A stretch of DNA of 56,738 bases from Microcoleus sp. FACHB-DQ6. Lineage in GTDB: Bacteria > Cyanobacteriota > Cyanobacteriia > Cyanobacteriales > Microcoleaceae. Every line of letters begins with the position of its first letter. Position 1 is the stretch's first letter. Made by a program: the position numbers and the translations under genes. Positions 27,671 through 36,546 of the stretch are shown piece by piece. The stretch lies in contig JACJNV010000400.1 of NCBI GenBank assembly GCA_014695175.1, positions 1 to 56,738 on the forward strand, read 5' to 3'. The notes beneath the pieces are model-generated. The model searched no databases and had not been told where the DNA came from. It worked only from the letters and a program-made list of their open reading frames with translations.

Positions 27671-27901
27671 AATCCTTGTCTCCTGAGATGCAAATTGGGT
27701 GATTGACTGCAAAACTCTCATTTTATCAATGTAGGGTACTTTTTTTGCAGAAATTTTTCGGATTAAGATTTGGGCGGGGGAAAATAAAGGGCGATCGCGC
27801 TGAATTTCCCAGGGTTTCTCGCAGAGTCTGCGATCGTCAAATATAATTGTCAATAGCGTGCTGTGCATTTGAAAAAACCTCACATCTTGCACGATTCTCA
27901 A

Positions 27902-27966
27902 GAACAGGCAAGATGCCTGTTCCACAAAGAGTAAATTTTTTTGTGGAACAGGCATCTTGCCTGTTC
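27902..27966. repeat. 27-bp nested palindrome (dispersed element, full copy)
   Basis: The 27-base arm GAACAGGCAAGATGCCTGTT+CCACAAA (27902-27928) is the exact complement of 27940-27966, and each arm contains a smaller palindrome (AACAGGCAAGATGCCTGTT). A half copy with the same flank (ATTCTCAAGAACAGGCAAG) is at 36418-36460. This is a dispersed mobile or REP-like repeat. Confidence 0.8.
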
Positions 27967-28029
27967 ATAAAAAGCTTATTTAAAATAGTGCAACATCTCA
28001 GAAAAACAAAACTAACTAACTTTATTCAG

Positions 28030-28416
28030 ATGAAAATAAAAGCAATACATCATGTGGCGATTATTTGCTCGGATTACGAAGCATCGAAAAAATTTTATGT
28101 AGAAGTATTGGGATGTTCCATTATCAAAGAAACTTTCCGCACCGAGAGGAATTCTTACAAACTAGATTTGCGAGTCGGAAACGGCGACACCATCGAGCTT
28201 TTCTCATTTCCCCATCCTCCGGAAAGAGTTAACAATCCTGAAGCTTGCGGTTTGCGACATTTAGCTTTTGCAGTTGAGGACATAGAAGCATCAGTTGCTT
28301 ATTTAAAATCCAAACAAGTAGAAGTAGAAGAAATTCGCCTTGACGAGATTACAGAAAAACGGTTTACATTTTTCCGAGATCCCGACAACTTACCGTTAGA
28401 AATTTATGAAATTTAG
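28030..28416 (+). CDS. VOC-family protein (glyoxalase-like, YaeR type)
   Basis: The protein has 128 residues from the ATG at 28030 (MKIKAIHHVAIICSDYEASK); the open frame upstream runs through the palindrome and is ignored. The vicinal-oxygen-chelate fold is visible: HHVAI near the start, LGCSIIKE, DTIELFSFP, GLRHLAFAVEDIEASV and FFRDPDNLPLEIYE. Metal ligands are likely His in HHVAI, Glu in IELFSF, His in LRHLAF and the terminal Glu of LEIYE. It resembles YaeR/SMU1112c-type proteins; the substrate is unknown. Confidence 0.85.
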   Translation: MKIKAIHHVAIICSDYEASKKFYVEVLGCSIIKETFRTERNSYKLDLRVGNGDTIELFSFPHPPERVNNPEACGLRHLAFAVEDIEASVAYLKSKQVEVEEIRLDEITEKRFTFFRDPDNLPLEIYEI

Positions 28417-28459
28417 AGCAACAGCCCAATCAGAAAAAGCTTAGCAGAGAAGATAAACA

Positions 28460-29752
28460 ATGGACTCTATTATCAGAAACACAATCACGGTCGGATTACC
28501 TGCTTTAATGCTATTTATAGCCATAGTAGCTACAGGTAAAACAGGTGACGCAGCCGTTTGGTCGGGTTTGGTCAAAGTGGGCGGTTCCTTTGGTATGCTG
28601 ATCGGTTTAGGTGTGTTGGTATTTGTAGGATTTGTTGCCAATTATTTTAGTTATTTTGTCGTAGATAGCTTGCTGGTGAGATTTTATCAAAAGCGGCGAG
28701 AGTTGGAACAGCCCGAACAACTGGTAATAGAAATTGATAAATTGCCGATTAGCAACGACCTCAAAATCAAGCTCAAATGGGCTGTGATGCACAGCATGAC
28801 CAACAAAAGCCTTAGCTTGAAACACGTAATTTTAAAATGGTTTATTATCGCAGCCACTGTAAATGCCGTATTGTCAATAGTCGGTTATTTGGGAGAATTC
28901 AACATTTTTTTTGAATTGAGTTCTCATTTTAAACTACAATATCTGCTGGTTGGTTTCTCTACTTTTATATTCTTCGCTCTCGTGCGCTCAAAAAAAATAT
29001 GGTGGCTGGTGAGCGCATTTTGCATTATCATTAATTTGGCGGAAATTCTTCCTTGGTATTTTCCAGCGCCAGCATTTGCAGGAGCAACTCCCGCACACAA
29101 CTTGCGGATTTTGCATTCAAATGTTTTAAGGAGTAATCGGCGATATTCTGAGGTGATATCGCTGGTTAAAGCAGAACAACCTGATATCGCGGTTTTTGTA
29201 GAAGTCAACTCAACTTGGGCAAAACAGTTATCGGTTTTAAGCGAGATTTTTCCTTACTCTTCTACCCAGCAAGAATCTGAGAGATTTGGCAGTGCAATAT
29301 ACAGCAAGCTGCCTTTAGAAAATTCTTCGGTTAAAGCCTTTTCAAATCAAAGAAAGAGCTTGTCGGCGGATGTTAAATTTCAAGGTAAAATCATTTCTCT
29401 GATTCTTGCTCATCCGACTGTGCCGATCAAAAACCAGAGTTTTATCGATCGCAATAAACAGCTAGCAGGCATCGGCGAGTATGCAGCCCAAGTCAAAAAT
29501 CCGCTGATTGTGGTTGGGGATTTAAATACCACAATGTGGTCGCCGTTCTACAAAAATATGGTAAAAACCGGAAATTTGCGAAATGCGCGATCGGGCTTTG
29601 GCATTTTACCGACTTGGCCGACTTTTATGCCGCTGGCTTATATTCCGATAGATCACTTTCTAGTCAGCAAAGAAATTGGTGTGTTGAAGATTCGTACTGG
29701 CCGCAATGTCGGTTCGGATCATTTACCGTTAATTACAGATTTGGTCATTTGA
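28460..29752 (+). CDS. Membrane region fused to an endonuclease/exonuclease/phosphatase (EEP) domain
   Basis: In this 430-residue protein, residues 1-70 carry two hydrophobic segments (VGLPALMLFIAIVATG; GMLIGLGVLVFVGFVANYF). They resemble small cyanobacterial hypothetical membrane proteins that also contain the DKLPISNDLKIKLKWAV segment. Residues 120-205 carry three more helices (ILKWFIIAATVNAVLSIVG...). Residues about 215-430 form an EEP metal-dependent hydrolase (LRILHSNVLRSNRRY, DIAVFVEVN, VVGDLNTTMWSPFY, GSDHLPLITDLVI). The first ~105 residues look grafted onto an EEP protein. The 3' end overlaps the convergent dynamin gene by 34 bases. Confidence 0.8.
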   Translation: MDSIIRNTITVGLPALMLFIAIVATGKTGDAAVWSGLVKVGGSFGMLIGLGVLVFVGFVANYFSYFVVDSLLVRFYQKRRELEQPEQLVIEIDKLPISNDLKIKLKWAVMHSMTNKSLSLKHVILKWFIIAATVNAVLSIVGYLGEFNIFFELSSHFKLQYLLVGFSTFIFFALVRSKKIWWLVSAFCIIINLAEILPWYFPAPAFAGATPAHNLRILHSNVLRSNRRYSEVISLVKAEQPDIAVFVEVNSTWAKQLSVLSEIFPYSSTQQESERFGSAIYSKLPLENSSVKAFSNQRKSLSADVKFQGKIISLILAHPTVPIKNQSFIDRNKQLAGIGEYAAQVKNPLIVVGDLNTTMWSPFYKNMVKTGNLRNARSGFGILPTWPTFMPLAYIPIDHFLVSKEIGVLKIRTGRNVGSDHLPLITDLVI

Positions 29753-31401
29753 AGGCAGGATTCGATATTTTCTAACAAATTATTGATTAACTGTATCTGG
29801 TATTGCTGAATATTTGTCTGTAGCGGCTCTTTGCTGTCTTGAAAACAGATAACTTTTCCGGCGATTTCCTTGTAGTGTTGCAGCATGGAAAAAGTATCGG
29901 TACTGAAGCGAGCGAGATAGTTTTTAGCCGCCTCGCTGCAAATTTCCGTTACTTGATTTAGATAAGCTTCTGACGATTCAGGCGGCTTTTCATTCCCAGT
30001 TCTTTTATTCAAAATATAGCTAGCACCGCCGACTACTGCGGCTCCCACAGGCCCGCCCAATAGCCAACCTAAGCCTGTGGCGATCGCCACTGGAGCCACT
30101 TCGCTGTCGATCGACTTTTGAGCAGGAGGTGGCGGCGGCTCCGGTAAACTGACTTGCGGGGATGGAGGAAACGAAATCAAAAGTGCGATCGGCTGTTCTT
30201 TCTCAAAGAATTCGCAAGCTTTATTTACCCATTCTGCGATATTTTGCTGCTGATGTAACGCCTCTCGCTGAAATTTTAGCTTCCACGCATCAAAACTCCC
30301 TTCCTGAAGCGACAGCGCCATTTCCGATTGATACCGCTGCAAAAGGGTGGGCTGGTAAAGCCAACTCTCGAAGTCAGAAACGCTGGCTAAAAACCCTTTT
30401 GATATCAGTTTTTCAGCTTTTTGTTTAATTTCAATTTTGTCTTTGTGCTTTTGTTGAGCTGCGGCTATTTCTGCAGCGACAGTTTCACCTTTGGCTCGGA
30501 GAGATTGGCAAATTTTAGTAGCTATAGCTTCTATTCTGGGCAACTTAACTGCTAGTTGTTCCTGTTGAGCTGCCACAATACTTTGCAAAGCCGATTCAAA
30601 CGTGGCAATTCCTGTCGTTTGGGCGGCCGCCACATCTCCTTTTAGCCTCGCCCTCAAAGCCGGCAAAGCATCGACGCGGTAGATATTGCTGATATTGTTC
30701 GGCAAATTGGAGCGAAAACTTTCGGCAACAAACAACAAGCGATTGTAAACTTGTTTTTGGTCGTCTGGTTCGAGTAGATTGAGAAAATTGGCAACAAAGA
30801 CGACAGTGTTGATTTGGCGATCGCTCAACCAATCTCTTAAGTTCTCCCGTTCCCCTAAAGTCATCAATTTCCGAGCATCTAAAACCTGCACAACTAAATC
30901 AGCCGTTAGCAATTTATCCCGAACCAAATTATCCTGTTCTTCGCGGTCATTGGTTCCCGGCAAATCCAGCAATTCCACACCGGTGTGCAGGAATGGATGG
31001 GGACAGTAAACATTAACGGCCGCCACATCATCCCGCATTTGTCTCGCGTCGTCAAGGATGGCATAGCGTTTCAAAACATCAGTCCCCGGTTCGCTAATTT
31101 CCGTGCCGTCTTTCAGGGTAATTTTTGCGTGCAATTCCTCACCGTAGTTGACATAAATGGCAGCACCTGTAGTTGGCACAAGGTCGATCGGCAAAGCACG
31201 ATTTCCCAGCAAAGCATTGAGCAAAGTTGACTTGCCGTAATTAAACGGGCCAAAGACAGCAATTTGAAAAGTTGGTTTGGCGAGATAGTCACAGATTGAG
31301 GTGGTATCTCGATACAGTTGGGAGTTTTTGTCGAGTTCGAGAATACCGAGTGCTGATTTGAGATTGTGGGTCAGGTTTTGATAAATTTCGGGTTGTTGCA
31401 T
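29719..31401 (-). CDS. Dynamin-like GTPase, second (short) copy
   Basis: This is a 560-residue large GTPase. G1 is GPFNYGKST (51-59), G2 is in VPTTGAAIY and G3 is DLPGTND. The usual G4 (T/NKxD) is replaced by FVANFLNLL, so nucleotide specificity may be relaxed. A long helical region follows (about 270-400), then a Pro-rich stretch (PPSPQVSLPEPPPPPAQ). A glycine-rich hydrophobic hairpin (ATGLGWLLGGPVGAAVVGGA) could act as the membrane paddle. It lies 14 bases after the larger dynamin gene, so they are co-transcribed and may form hetero-assemblies. Confidence 0.85.
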   Translation of the reverse strand: MQQPEIYQNLTHNLKSALGILELDKNSQLYRDTTSICDYLAKPTFQIAVFGPFNYGKSTLLNALLGNRALPIDLVPTTGAAIYVNYGEELHAKITLKDGTEISEPGTDVLKRYAILDDARQMRDDVAAVNVYCPHPFLHTGVELLDLPGTNDREEQDNLVRDKLLTADLVVQVLDARKLMTLGERENLRDWLSDRQINTVVFVANFLNLLEPDDQKQVYNRLLFVAESFRSNLPNNISNIYRVDALPALRARLKGDVAAAQTTGIATFESALQSIVAAQQEQLAVKLPRIEAIATKICQSLRAKGETVAAEIAAAQQKHKDKIEIKQKAEKLISKGFLASVSDFESWLYQPTLLQRYQSEMALSLQEGSFDAWKLKFQREALHQQQNIAEWVNKACEFFEKEQPIALLISFPPSPQVSLPEPPPPPAQKSIDSEVAPVAIATGLGWLLGGPVGAAVVGGASYILNKRTGNEKPPESSEAYLNQVTEICSEAAKNYLARFSTDTFSMLQHYKEIAGKVICFQDSKEPLQTNIQQYQIQLINNLLENIESCLQMTKSVINGK

Positions 31402-31415
31402 ATTGCTGTTTTATT

Positions 31416-33494
31416 TCATTTAGCGGATGCTAGGAAACCTTGATATACCCATTCAATACTCTGCGACTCGGCAGAAACATCAGCCTCCAATTTTTTCAAC
31501 CGCTCAGATTCAGCCTGACAATTAATCTCGCGAGATTCCTTTTGTTCCAGCAAATTATCTAACTCAGCTTTCCGGGAATTAATATCCGCATTCATGCGAT
31601 CGCCAACTTCTCGCCCGTAAACATCAAAACACTCTTTCACAGCATCGTGAATCGGCTGCCACTGCTCTTGAGCCACCTGCTGCAGATATTTCACTAGCTC
31701 TTTTTTCGCGGCTTTCACCAACTGTTTATGAGCTCCGTCTGCTTGCAAAACGCCAACACCCATCCCCAACAAAGCCAAGTACAGCGGCCCCAAAACAACC
31801 CCCGTAAAACTAGCAAAAATCGTACTGACGCTTAACACAGTAATTAAGTTGAGCAGAATATTTTTCCAATCAAAACCCGCTCCTGCCATTGCTACGCCCG
31901 CCAGATTTCCTGTTGTTAACGAGAACAATCCCATCGCCCATTTTGCCCAAGCTGGCGAGTTATCTTCGTTTGAGTTGCTGACTGCTGCTGGTATTTTTTG
32001 CCCGGTCAGTTTTTCGGTGATTTTTTCAGTCACTTTCGTGTAAGATGCTCCGTAATTTGCCGCACTTTGCGAGAGGTGCGAAAATGCTGAATTCATTTCT
32101 TGTTCAGCCGTAAGAGTCCAAGCTGCCAGTTTGTCGTTGATGTACTGCTCGAATGCTCGTTTGAGCGATGCTTCAAAGGCTTCTCGCTTGCCTTGGCTGA
32201 AGAAATCCAGAAATTTTAGATCCGGTTGATATCGTAAGAAATCTGTTTCAAAGGTATTTTCTAAGTTAAGAACGTAGGCGCGAAAAGAATCTGCGATCGC
32301 CCGCGATTTACTATCTCTAACTTCGACAATTTCTTGTTGAAATTCATCGCGAATCTGAGTCAGCTTCTTAAACTCTGGCTCAACCGAATTAATCTTTTCC
32401 TTCAACTCATTGACATCGCGAGCGAGTAATGGTAATCGGCGTCCAACAGCTTCGCGGACGCGAGCAGAAATTTGACGCGCCAAAGTCCTCGCCGGACGCA
32501 ATTCCGAAATCGCCCTTTCCTGCGTCAAAAACGTATTCAGTGCCACCATAAACTCTGGAAAACCTGTTCCTGCCAAATCCGCCTCCGGGTTTTTGATCCG
32601 CAACCTGAGCGCCTTAATTGAGGTAATTGCAAACACTCGCTCGTCGTAAATATCGTGTCCTTCTGTTAAACAATATTCAGCTAAATTAGCTTGAAAAACC
32701 CGCCGCAGTTTCCCTTCTGCTTCTGCCAATTCTTCAGGATCGTCCGGGTCAATCAAACTTTCCCGCACCTGATCCCAAGCATTGATCAGAAAGAAAACGC
32801 TCAATCCGCGATTTTTGATGTAATTTTCTAGATAGCGCCTTTCACCCATTGTGCAAGGCTGAGTTGCCCTGAGTACAAACAAAATAGCGTGGCAGTTGTT
32901 GATGTAACCGAGAGATAATTCATTCCGGGCTTCTGTATCGTTCAGTCCGGGACTGTCTACTATTTCTATGCCTTTTTCCAGCAAAGGTAAGGGATATTCT
33001 ACTACGGCGCAATCGATATCTGGAAATGCTGGTTTCTTTTCTTCTTCTAAGCGTTTTGCCTCAGCGGGGTCAATTGTGTAGTTCTGTTTGAAACTTTTAA
33101 AATCGAGTTGTTTGGGGCTTTGGCCGTCATTGAAATAAACGGTTACTTTTTTTTCTGAACCGTAGCGCAAAATCGTCAGCAAAGCTGTACAGGGATTTAC
33201 ATCGCTGGGCAGTAAATTCTCCCCGATTAACGCATTGAGAAAAGTGCTTTTGCCACGTTTCATGTCGCCCAAAACTAGCAGCCGAAAAACTCCTTGGCGC
33301 AAGTTGTTGCTGGCGAGATGGATGTCGGCGCTGTCGGTTTCTAAACCGAGTTTCCCCGAGGCTTCGGCTCCTGCTAATTCTGATTGGTTGATGGCTGTGG
33401 CGATGTTGCTGAGGCGATCGGCAATTTCTCGGCGGACTGCGGCTACTCGCTCTAAATCATTGAGAAAGTTGCTAGTTTCTATTTTAAGGTTCAT
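31416..33494 (-). CDS. Bacterial dynamin-like protein (BDLP)
   Basis: At 692 residues it is almost exactly the length of the crystallised Nostoc punctiforme BDLP. G1 is GDMKRGKST with the P-loop Lys at residue 82, the same number as in Nostoc BDLP. G2 Thr is in NPCTALLT, G3 is DSPGLND and G4 lies in FLINAWDQ. Long coiled-coil neck and trunk segments follow. Hydrophobic paddle helices (LITVLSVSTIFASFTGVVLG...LGMGVGVL) occupy about residues 570-610. These proteins tubulate membranes in a nucleotide-dependent way. It is the middle gene of a three-gene minus-strand operon. Confidence 0.95.
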   Translation of the reverse strand: MNLKIETSNFLNDLERVAAVRREIADRLSNIATAINQSELAGAEASGKLGLETDSADIHLASNNLRQGVFRLLVLGDMKRGKSTFLNALIGENLLPSDVNPCTALLTILRYGSEKKVTVYFNDGQSPKQLDFKSFKQNYTIDPAEAKRLEEEKKPAFPDIDCAVVEYPLPLLEKGIEIVDSPGLNDTEARNELSLGYINNCHAILFVLRATQPCTMGERRYLENYIKNRGLSVFFLINAWDQVRESLIDPDDPEELAEAEGKLRRVFQANLAEYCLTEGHDIYDERVFAITSIKALRLRIKNPEADLAGTGFPEFMVALNTFLTQERAISELRPARTLARQISARVREAVGRRLPLLARDVNELKEKINSVEPEFKKLTQIRDEFQQEIVEVRDSKSRAIADSFRAYVLNLENTFETDFLRYQPDLKFLDFFSQGKREAFEASLKRAFEQYINDKLAAWTLTAEQEMNSAFSHLSQSAANYGASYTKVTEKITEKLTGQKIPAAVSNSNEDNSPAWAKWAMGLFSLTTGNLAGVAMAGAGFDWKNILLNLITVLSVSTIFASFTGVVLGPLYLALLGMGVGVLQADGAHKQLVKAAKKELVKYLQQVAQEQWQPIHDAVKECFDVYGREVGDRMNADINSRKAELDNLLEQKESREINCQAESERLKKLEADVSAESQSIEWVYQGFLASAK

Positions 33495-33533
33495 GGCTGT
33501 TTCCTGAGAGTTTCCTGCTTGGGCTTTTCAACT

Positions 33534-33860
33534 TCAGTCTTCTTCAACAAACATTTCGTAAGCAATCAAAGCAATCCCTCCCACCATCAGCGCAGTTGCC
33601 AGCCAAGTTGCTATGCGAACTGCAACGACAACAGCAATGACAATGCCTGTAAATTGAGCGACGGCTAGGATTTTTCGGCGCCACTGTTTGAGTTTGCCGT
33701 TAACTTTGCTGTCTGGTTCTTCGTACTTGCTCGTTAGATATTCGGGCACTGAGCGGTCGATTTCGGCTTCTAGTTCGCGGAGCAGACTTTCTTGTTCGCG
33801 CTTCCGCAGTTCTTGTTCTTTGTGCCGGAGTTCTCTTGTTTTTTTGTCAGGAGAATTCAT
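33534..33860 (-). CDS. Coiled-coil membrane protein in the dynamin operon
   Basis: In this 108-residue protein, residues 1-40 are highly charged and helical (TRELRHKEQELRKREQESLL), a likely coiled coil. Residues about 62-100 form two hydrophobic segments (ILAVAQFTGIVIAVVVAVRI; WLATALMVGGIALIAYEMF), ending acidic. It begins the operon 39 bases upstream of the BDLP gene. A small membrane partner placed before two dynamins could recruit or anchor them, but this is inference. Confidence 0.65.
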   Translation of the reverse strand: MNSPDKKTRELRHKEQELRKREQESLLRELEAEIDRSVPEYLTSKYEEPDSKVNGKLKQWRRKILAVAQFTGIVIAVVVAVRIATWLATALMVGGIALIAYEMFVEED

Positions 33861-34030
33861 AAATTTTACCCTATTTCCCGCTGGAAAAATGTGTTATTGA
33901 TTGTCCATGTTGCAAAACGATATTTTTTTTACAACTGTAACTCACATTTTCTGCCTCGTCGAGAGATGTTAAGAAATGTTAAAGAGGGCGATCGACCTTT
34001 TAAGCCGATCGCCCGCAGCGCTGCAAATCC

Positions 34031-34558
34031 TCAATATCCTTCGGGCCCGATAGTAGTGCGATCGCACTCAGCTTCCGACAAATCAACCAAGCGCGATCGA
34101 AATAAGTTGCAGCCTGCTAATTGAGCTTTGGTTAACTTTGCTTTCTCCAAATTAGCTCGGCTCAAATCCGCATATCTCAAATCCGCATTCCTCAAATCTG
34201 CATTGTACAAATCCGCACCTTGCAAATTCGCTTTCTGCAAATTGGCACCTTGTAAATTGGCGTGGCGTAAATTTGCTCTGGATAAATTTGCTCTGGATAA
34301 ATTTGCTTCCGACAAGTTGGCCTGATAAAGTTGAATGTCGCCCAACTCAGCATCTTGCAAATCAGTTTTATAAAGATTGGCTTCAGTCAAATTTCCGTAG
34401 GGCAAATAAGCTCGCCTCAGAACGCTACCAGAAAGATTTATTTCTGCCAAATCGGCTTGAAACAAGTTATCTTCACTTAAGTCAACGGCGTTAAAGTTTC
34501 GCTTGCCCTCAGCATACTGAGCGAGCAATTCCTCAGCGCTTAGCTTTTGCATTTTCAT
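34031..34558 (-). CDS. Pentapeptide repeat protein
   Basis: In this 175-residue protein, residues about 25-165 are some 25 tandem pentapeptides of the A(D/N)LxX type (ADLYNADLRNADLRYADLSR). They fold into a right-handed quadrilateral beta-helix. The N-terminal stretch LSAEELLAQYAEGKRNFNAV is a common cap of cyanobacterial members. Function is not predictable from sequence; some family members mimic DNA. Monocistronic, with a HIP1 hairpin after the dynamin operon start region opposite. Confidence 0.9.
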   Translation of the reverse strand: MKMQKLSAEELLAQYAEGKRNFNAVDLSEDNLFQADLAEINLSGSVLRRAYLPYGNLTEANLYKTDLQDAELGDIQLYQANLSEANLSRANLSRANLRHANLQGANLQKANLQGADLYNADLRNADLRYADLSRANLEKAKLTKAQLAGCNLFRSRLVDLSEAECDRTTIGPEGY

Positions 34559-34780
34559 CCCTTTATGAGGACAGCTATTGCAGCCAATCCATAACAGTAA
34601 TTAATGGGTATTAATTTGTGTATTTATACTTAGGCATTGTTTTATGTTAAGCTTGTGTAACAACGATCTCATTTTTTCTAAGAATTTTTTTATATTTGTA
34701 AATTTCTGCCTTGCTCGACCAGTAAACGCTTAGTAATGTCAAGATCGATCGAGAAACCAAAGCGAATCCTCTACTGAAAT

Positions 34781-36319
34781 ATGCCAGAACTTCCTCTCTC
34801 CATTGCTCAGCACTACCACGAACGGACAAAATACGACCCTGAAACCATTGCCGCCAAAAGCAAACAGCTCGATTGGACAGAGCAACCTGTGCCTTTCAAA
34901 GAATATAAAATTGGAGCGTATTTTGACCTCAAGCCTTATCTAAAAGACCCCTCGGAGGATGCCGAGCCCGATCCCGATGCCGCTTGGTGGCATCGGTTAT
35001 CTAGCTTGTTGCTGTGCAGCTACGGGTTGACGGCGAAAGTGCAGACGGTAGACGACAGCTATTTGTATTTGCGATCTGCACCGTCGGCGGGTGGACTCTA
35101 CCCCGCAGAGGTTTATTTAATCTCCCGCGGCACTGCCCAGTTGCCGGCCGGACTCTACAACTATCAGTGCAGAACTCATTCACTTGTTCATTTTTGGGAC
35201 AGTCAAGTTTGGCCATCATTGCAAGCCGCTTGTTTCCAGTCGCCAGCGCTAGAAAATACCCAATTGGCGATCGCCATTACCACTGTTTTTTTCCGTTCTT
35301 CTTGGCGTTACGAAGACCGAGCTTATCGGCGAATTTTTCTAGACACCGGCCATTTATTGAGCAATATCGAGTTAGCTTGCGCCGTCAACGATTACCGACC
35401 TCACCTGATTGGAGGATTCGCCGACGAAGCTGTCAATGAATTACTGTACATCGACTCGGAGCAAGAAGGAGCGATTTGTGTACTTGCTTTAGCCGACTTG
35501 CTAGATATTGACCAAAACTTGCCTAAATTTAAAACCGCTTTGCCCGGAAACACCACCACAGATTACCCGAAAATTTCCGAAGGTCAACTGTTAAAATACC
35601 TCCACAAAGCCACGCATTTAGACTCAGACCCTACCGGAGCAGACGGCTGGAAACTTGATGAAAGTGAAGGGGTACTAGAGGATAAATACAACTTTCCCTT
35701 TTGTACTAAAGTTTCGACGGTCAGTCCTTCGATTCCTTGGGGAGTGAACCTGGAAACTTTAGAAAACACTATGCTCAAAAGGCGTTCTACCCGTGCTTAT
35801 ACAGGTGCTTCTTTGAGCTTGGGCGAACTGCTAGCTATGCTCGATTTTACTTACCAGCCCCAGCACTATATCGACCAAGGATTAGACGGTTCTCCAGACT
35901 ATTTCGATCTAAGTTTGATCGAGACTTTTATTGCTGTTTCGGGAGTGAATGGGTTAGAAGAAGGCTGTTACTATTACGCTCCGAAAGCTCAAGAATTGCG
36001 GCAAATTCGGTTTAAAAATTTCCGCAGGGAGCTGCATTTTTTGTGCTTGGGGCAAGACTTGGGCAGAGATGCAGGGGCGCTGTTATTTCACACGGCTGAT
36101 TTGAACAGGGCTGTAGCAAAATATGGCGATCGAGTTTACCGCTATTTGCACATGGACGCGGGTCATTTGGGCCAGCGGTTGAATTTAGCAGCTATGCAAC
36201 TGCGTTTGGGTGTCAGCGGTATCGCGGGCTTTTTTGACGATCGCGTCAATGACGTTCTCGGTATTCCTGCGGGTGAGGCTGTGCTTTATATTACAAGTCT
36301 GGGAAGACCTCGATCGTAA
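34781..36319 (+). CDS. SagB/ThcOx-family double nitroreductase-fold oxidoreductase
   Basis: This 512-residue protein has two tandem nitroreductase-like domains. The first (about 50-250) contains LYLRSAPSAGGLYPAEVYLI and LDTGHLLSNIELACA. The second (about 325-510) contains LKRRSTRAYTGASLSLGELL and MDAGHLGQRLNLAAMQLRLG. FMN-binding Arg/Ser residues are seen in RSAPSAGG and RRSTR. The family includes the azoline oxidases that act after YcaO cyclodehydratases. Here no YcaO gene or precursor peptide is adjacent, so the substrate is unknown. No signal peptide. Confidence 0.88.
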   Translation: MPELPLSIAQHYHERTKYDPETIAAKSKQLDWTEQPVPFKEYKIGAYFDLKPYLKDPSEDAEPDPDAAWWHRLSSLLLCSYGLTAKVQTVDDSYLYLRSAPSAGGLYPAEVYLISRGTAQLPAGLYNYQCRTHSLVHFWDSQVWPSLQAACFQSPALENTQLAIAITTVFFRSSWRYEDRAYRRIFLDTGHLLSNIELACAVNDYRPHLIGGFADEAVNELLYIDSEQEGAICVLALADLLDIDQNLPKFKTALPGNTTTDYPKISEGQLLKYLHKATHLDSDPTGADGWKLDESEGVLEDKYNFPFCTKVSTVSPSIPWGVNLETLENTMLKRRSTRAYTGASLSLGELLAMLDFTYQPQHYIDQGLDGSPDYFDLSLIETFIAVSGVNGLEEGCYYYAPKAQELRQIRFKNFRRELHFLCLGQDLGRDAGALLFHTADLNRAVAKYGDRVYRYLHMDAGHLGQRLNLAAMQLRLGVSGIAGFFDDRVNDVLGIPAGEAVLYITSLGRPRS

Positions 36320-36417
36320 GAATGACTTAGTTGTTATTTGTCAGTAGTATTGCTTCACTCAGCCCAGGCGCATCTAAATTTTACAGTCAAGTTTGATGAA
36401 ATTAACATCTTACACCA

Positions 36418-36460
36418 TTCTCAAGAACAGGCAAGATGCCTGTTCCACAAAGAGTGAAAT
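36418..36460. repeat. Half copy of the palindromic element of 27.9 kb
   Basis: ATTCTCAAGAACAGGCAAG and the following GATGCCTGTTCCACAAAGAG match the left arm and flank of the element at 27888-27933. The right arm is replaced by TTGTGGGGTGGGCGTCCCGCCC. GGGCGTCCCGCCC itself also occurs at about 12062. Confidence 0.75.
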
Positions 36461-36546
36461 TATTGTGGGGTGGGCGTCCCGCCCGCCCTAAAAATACAAC
36501 TTAAATTCGAGACAGTTTACCTATTTAATTTACTCTTTTCCTATGA

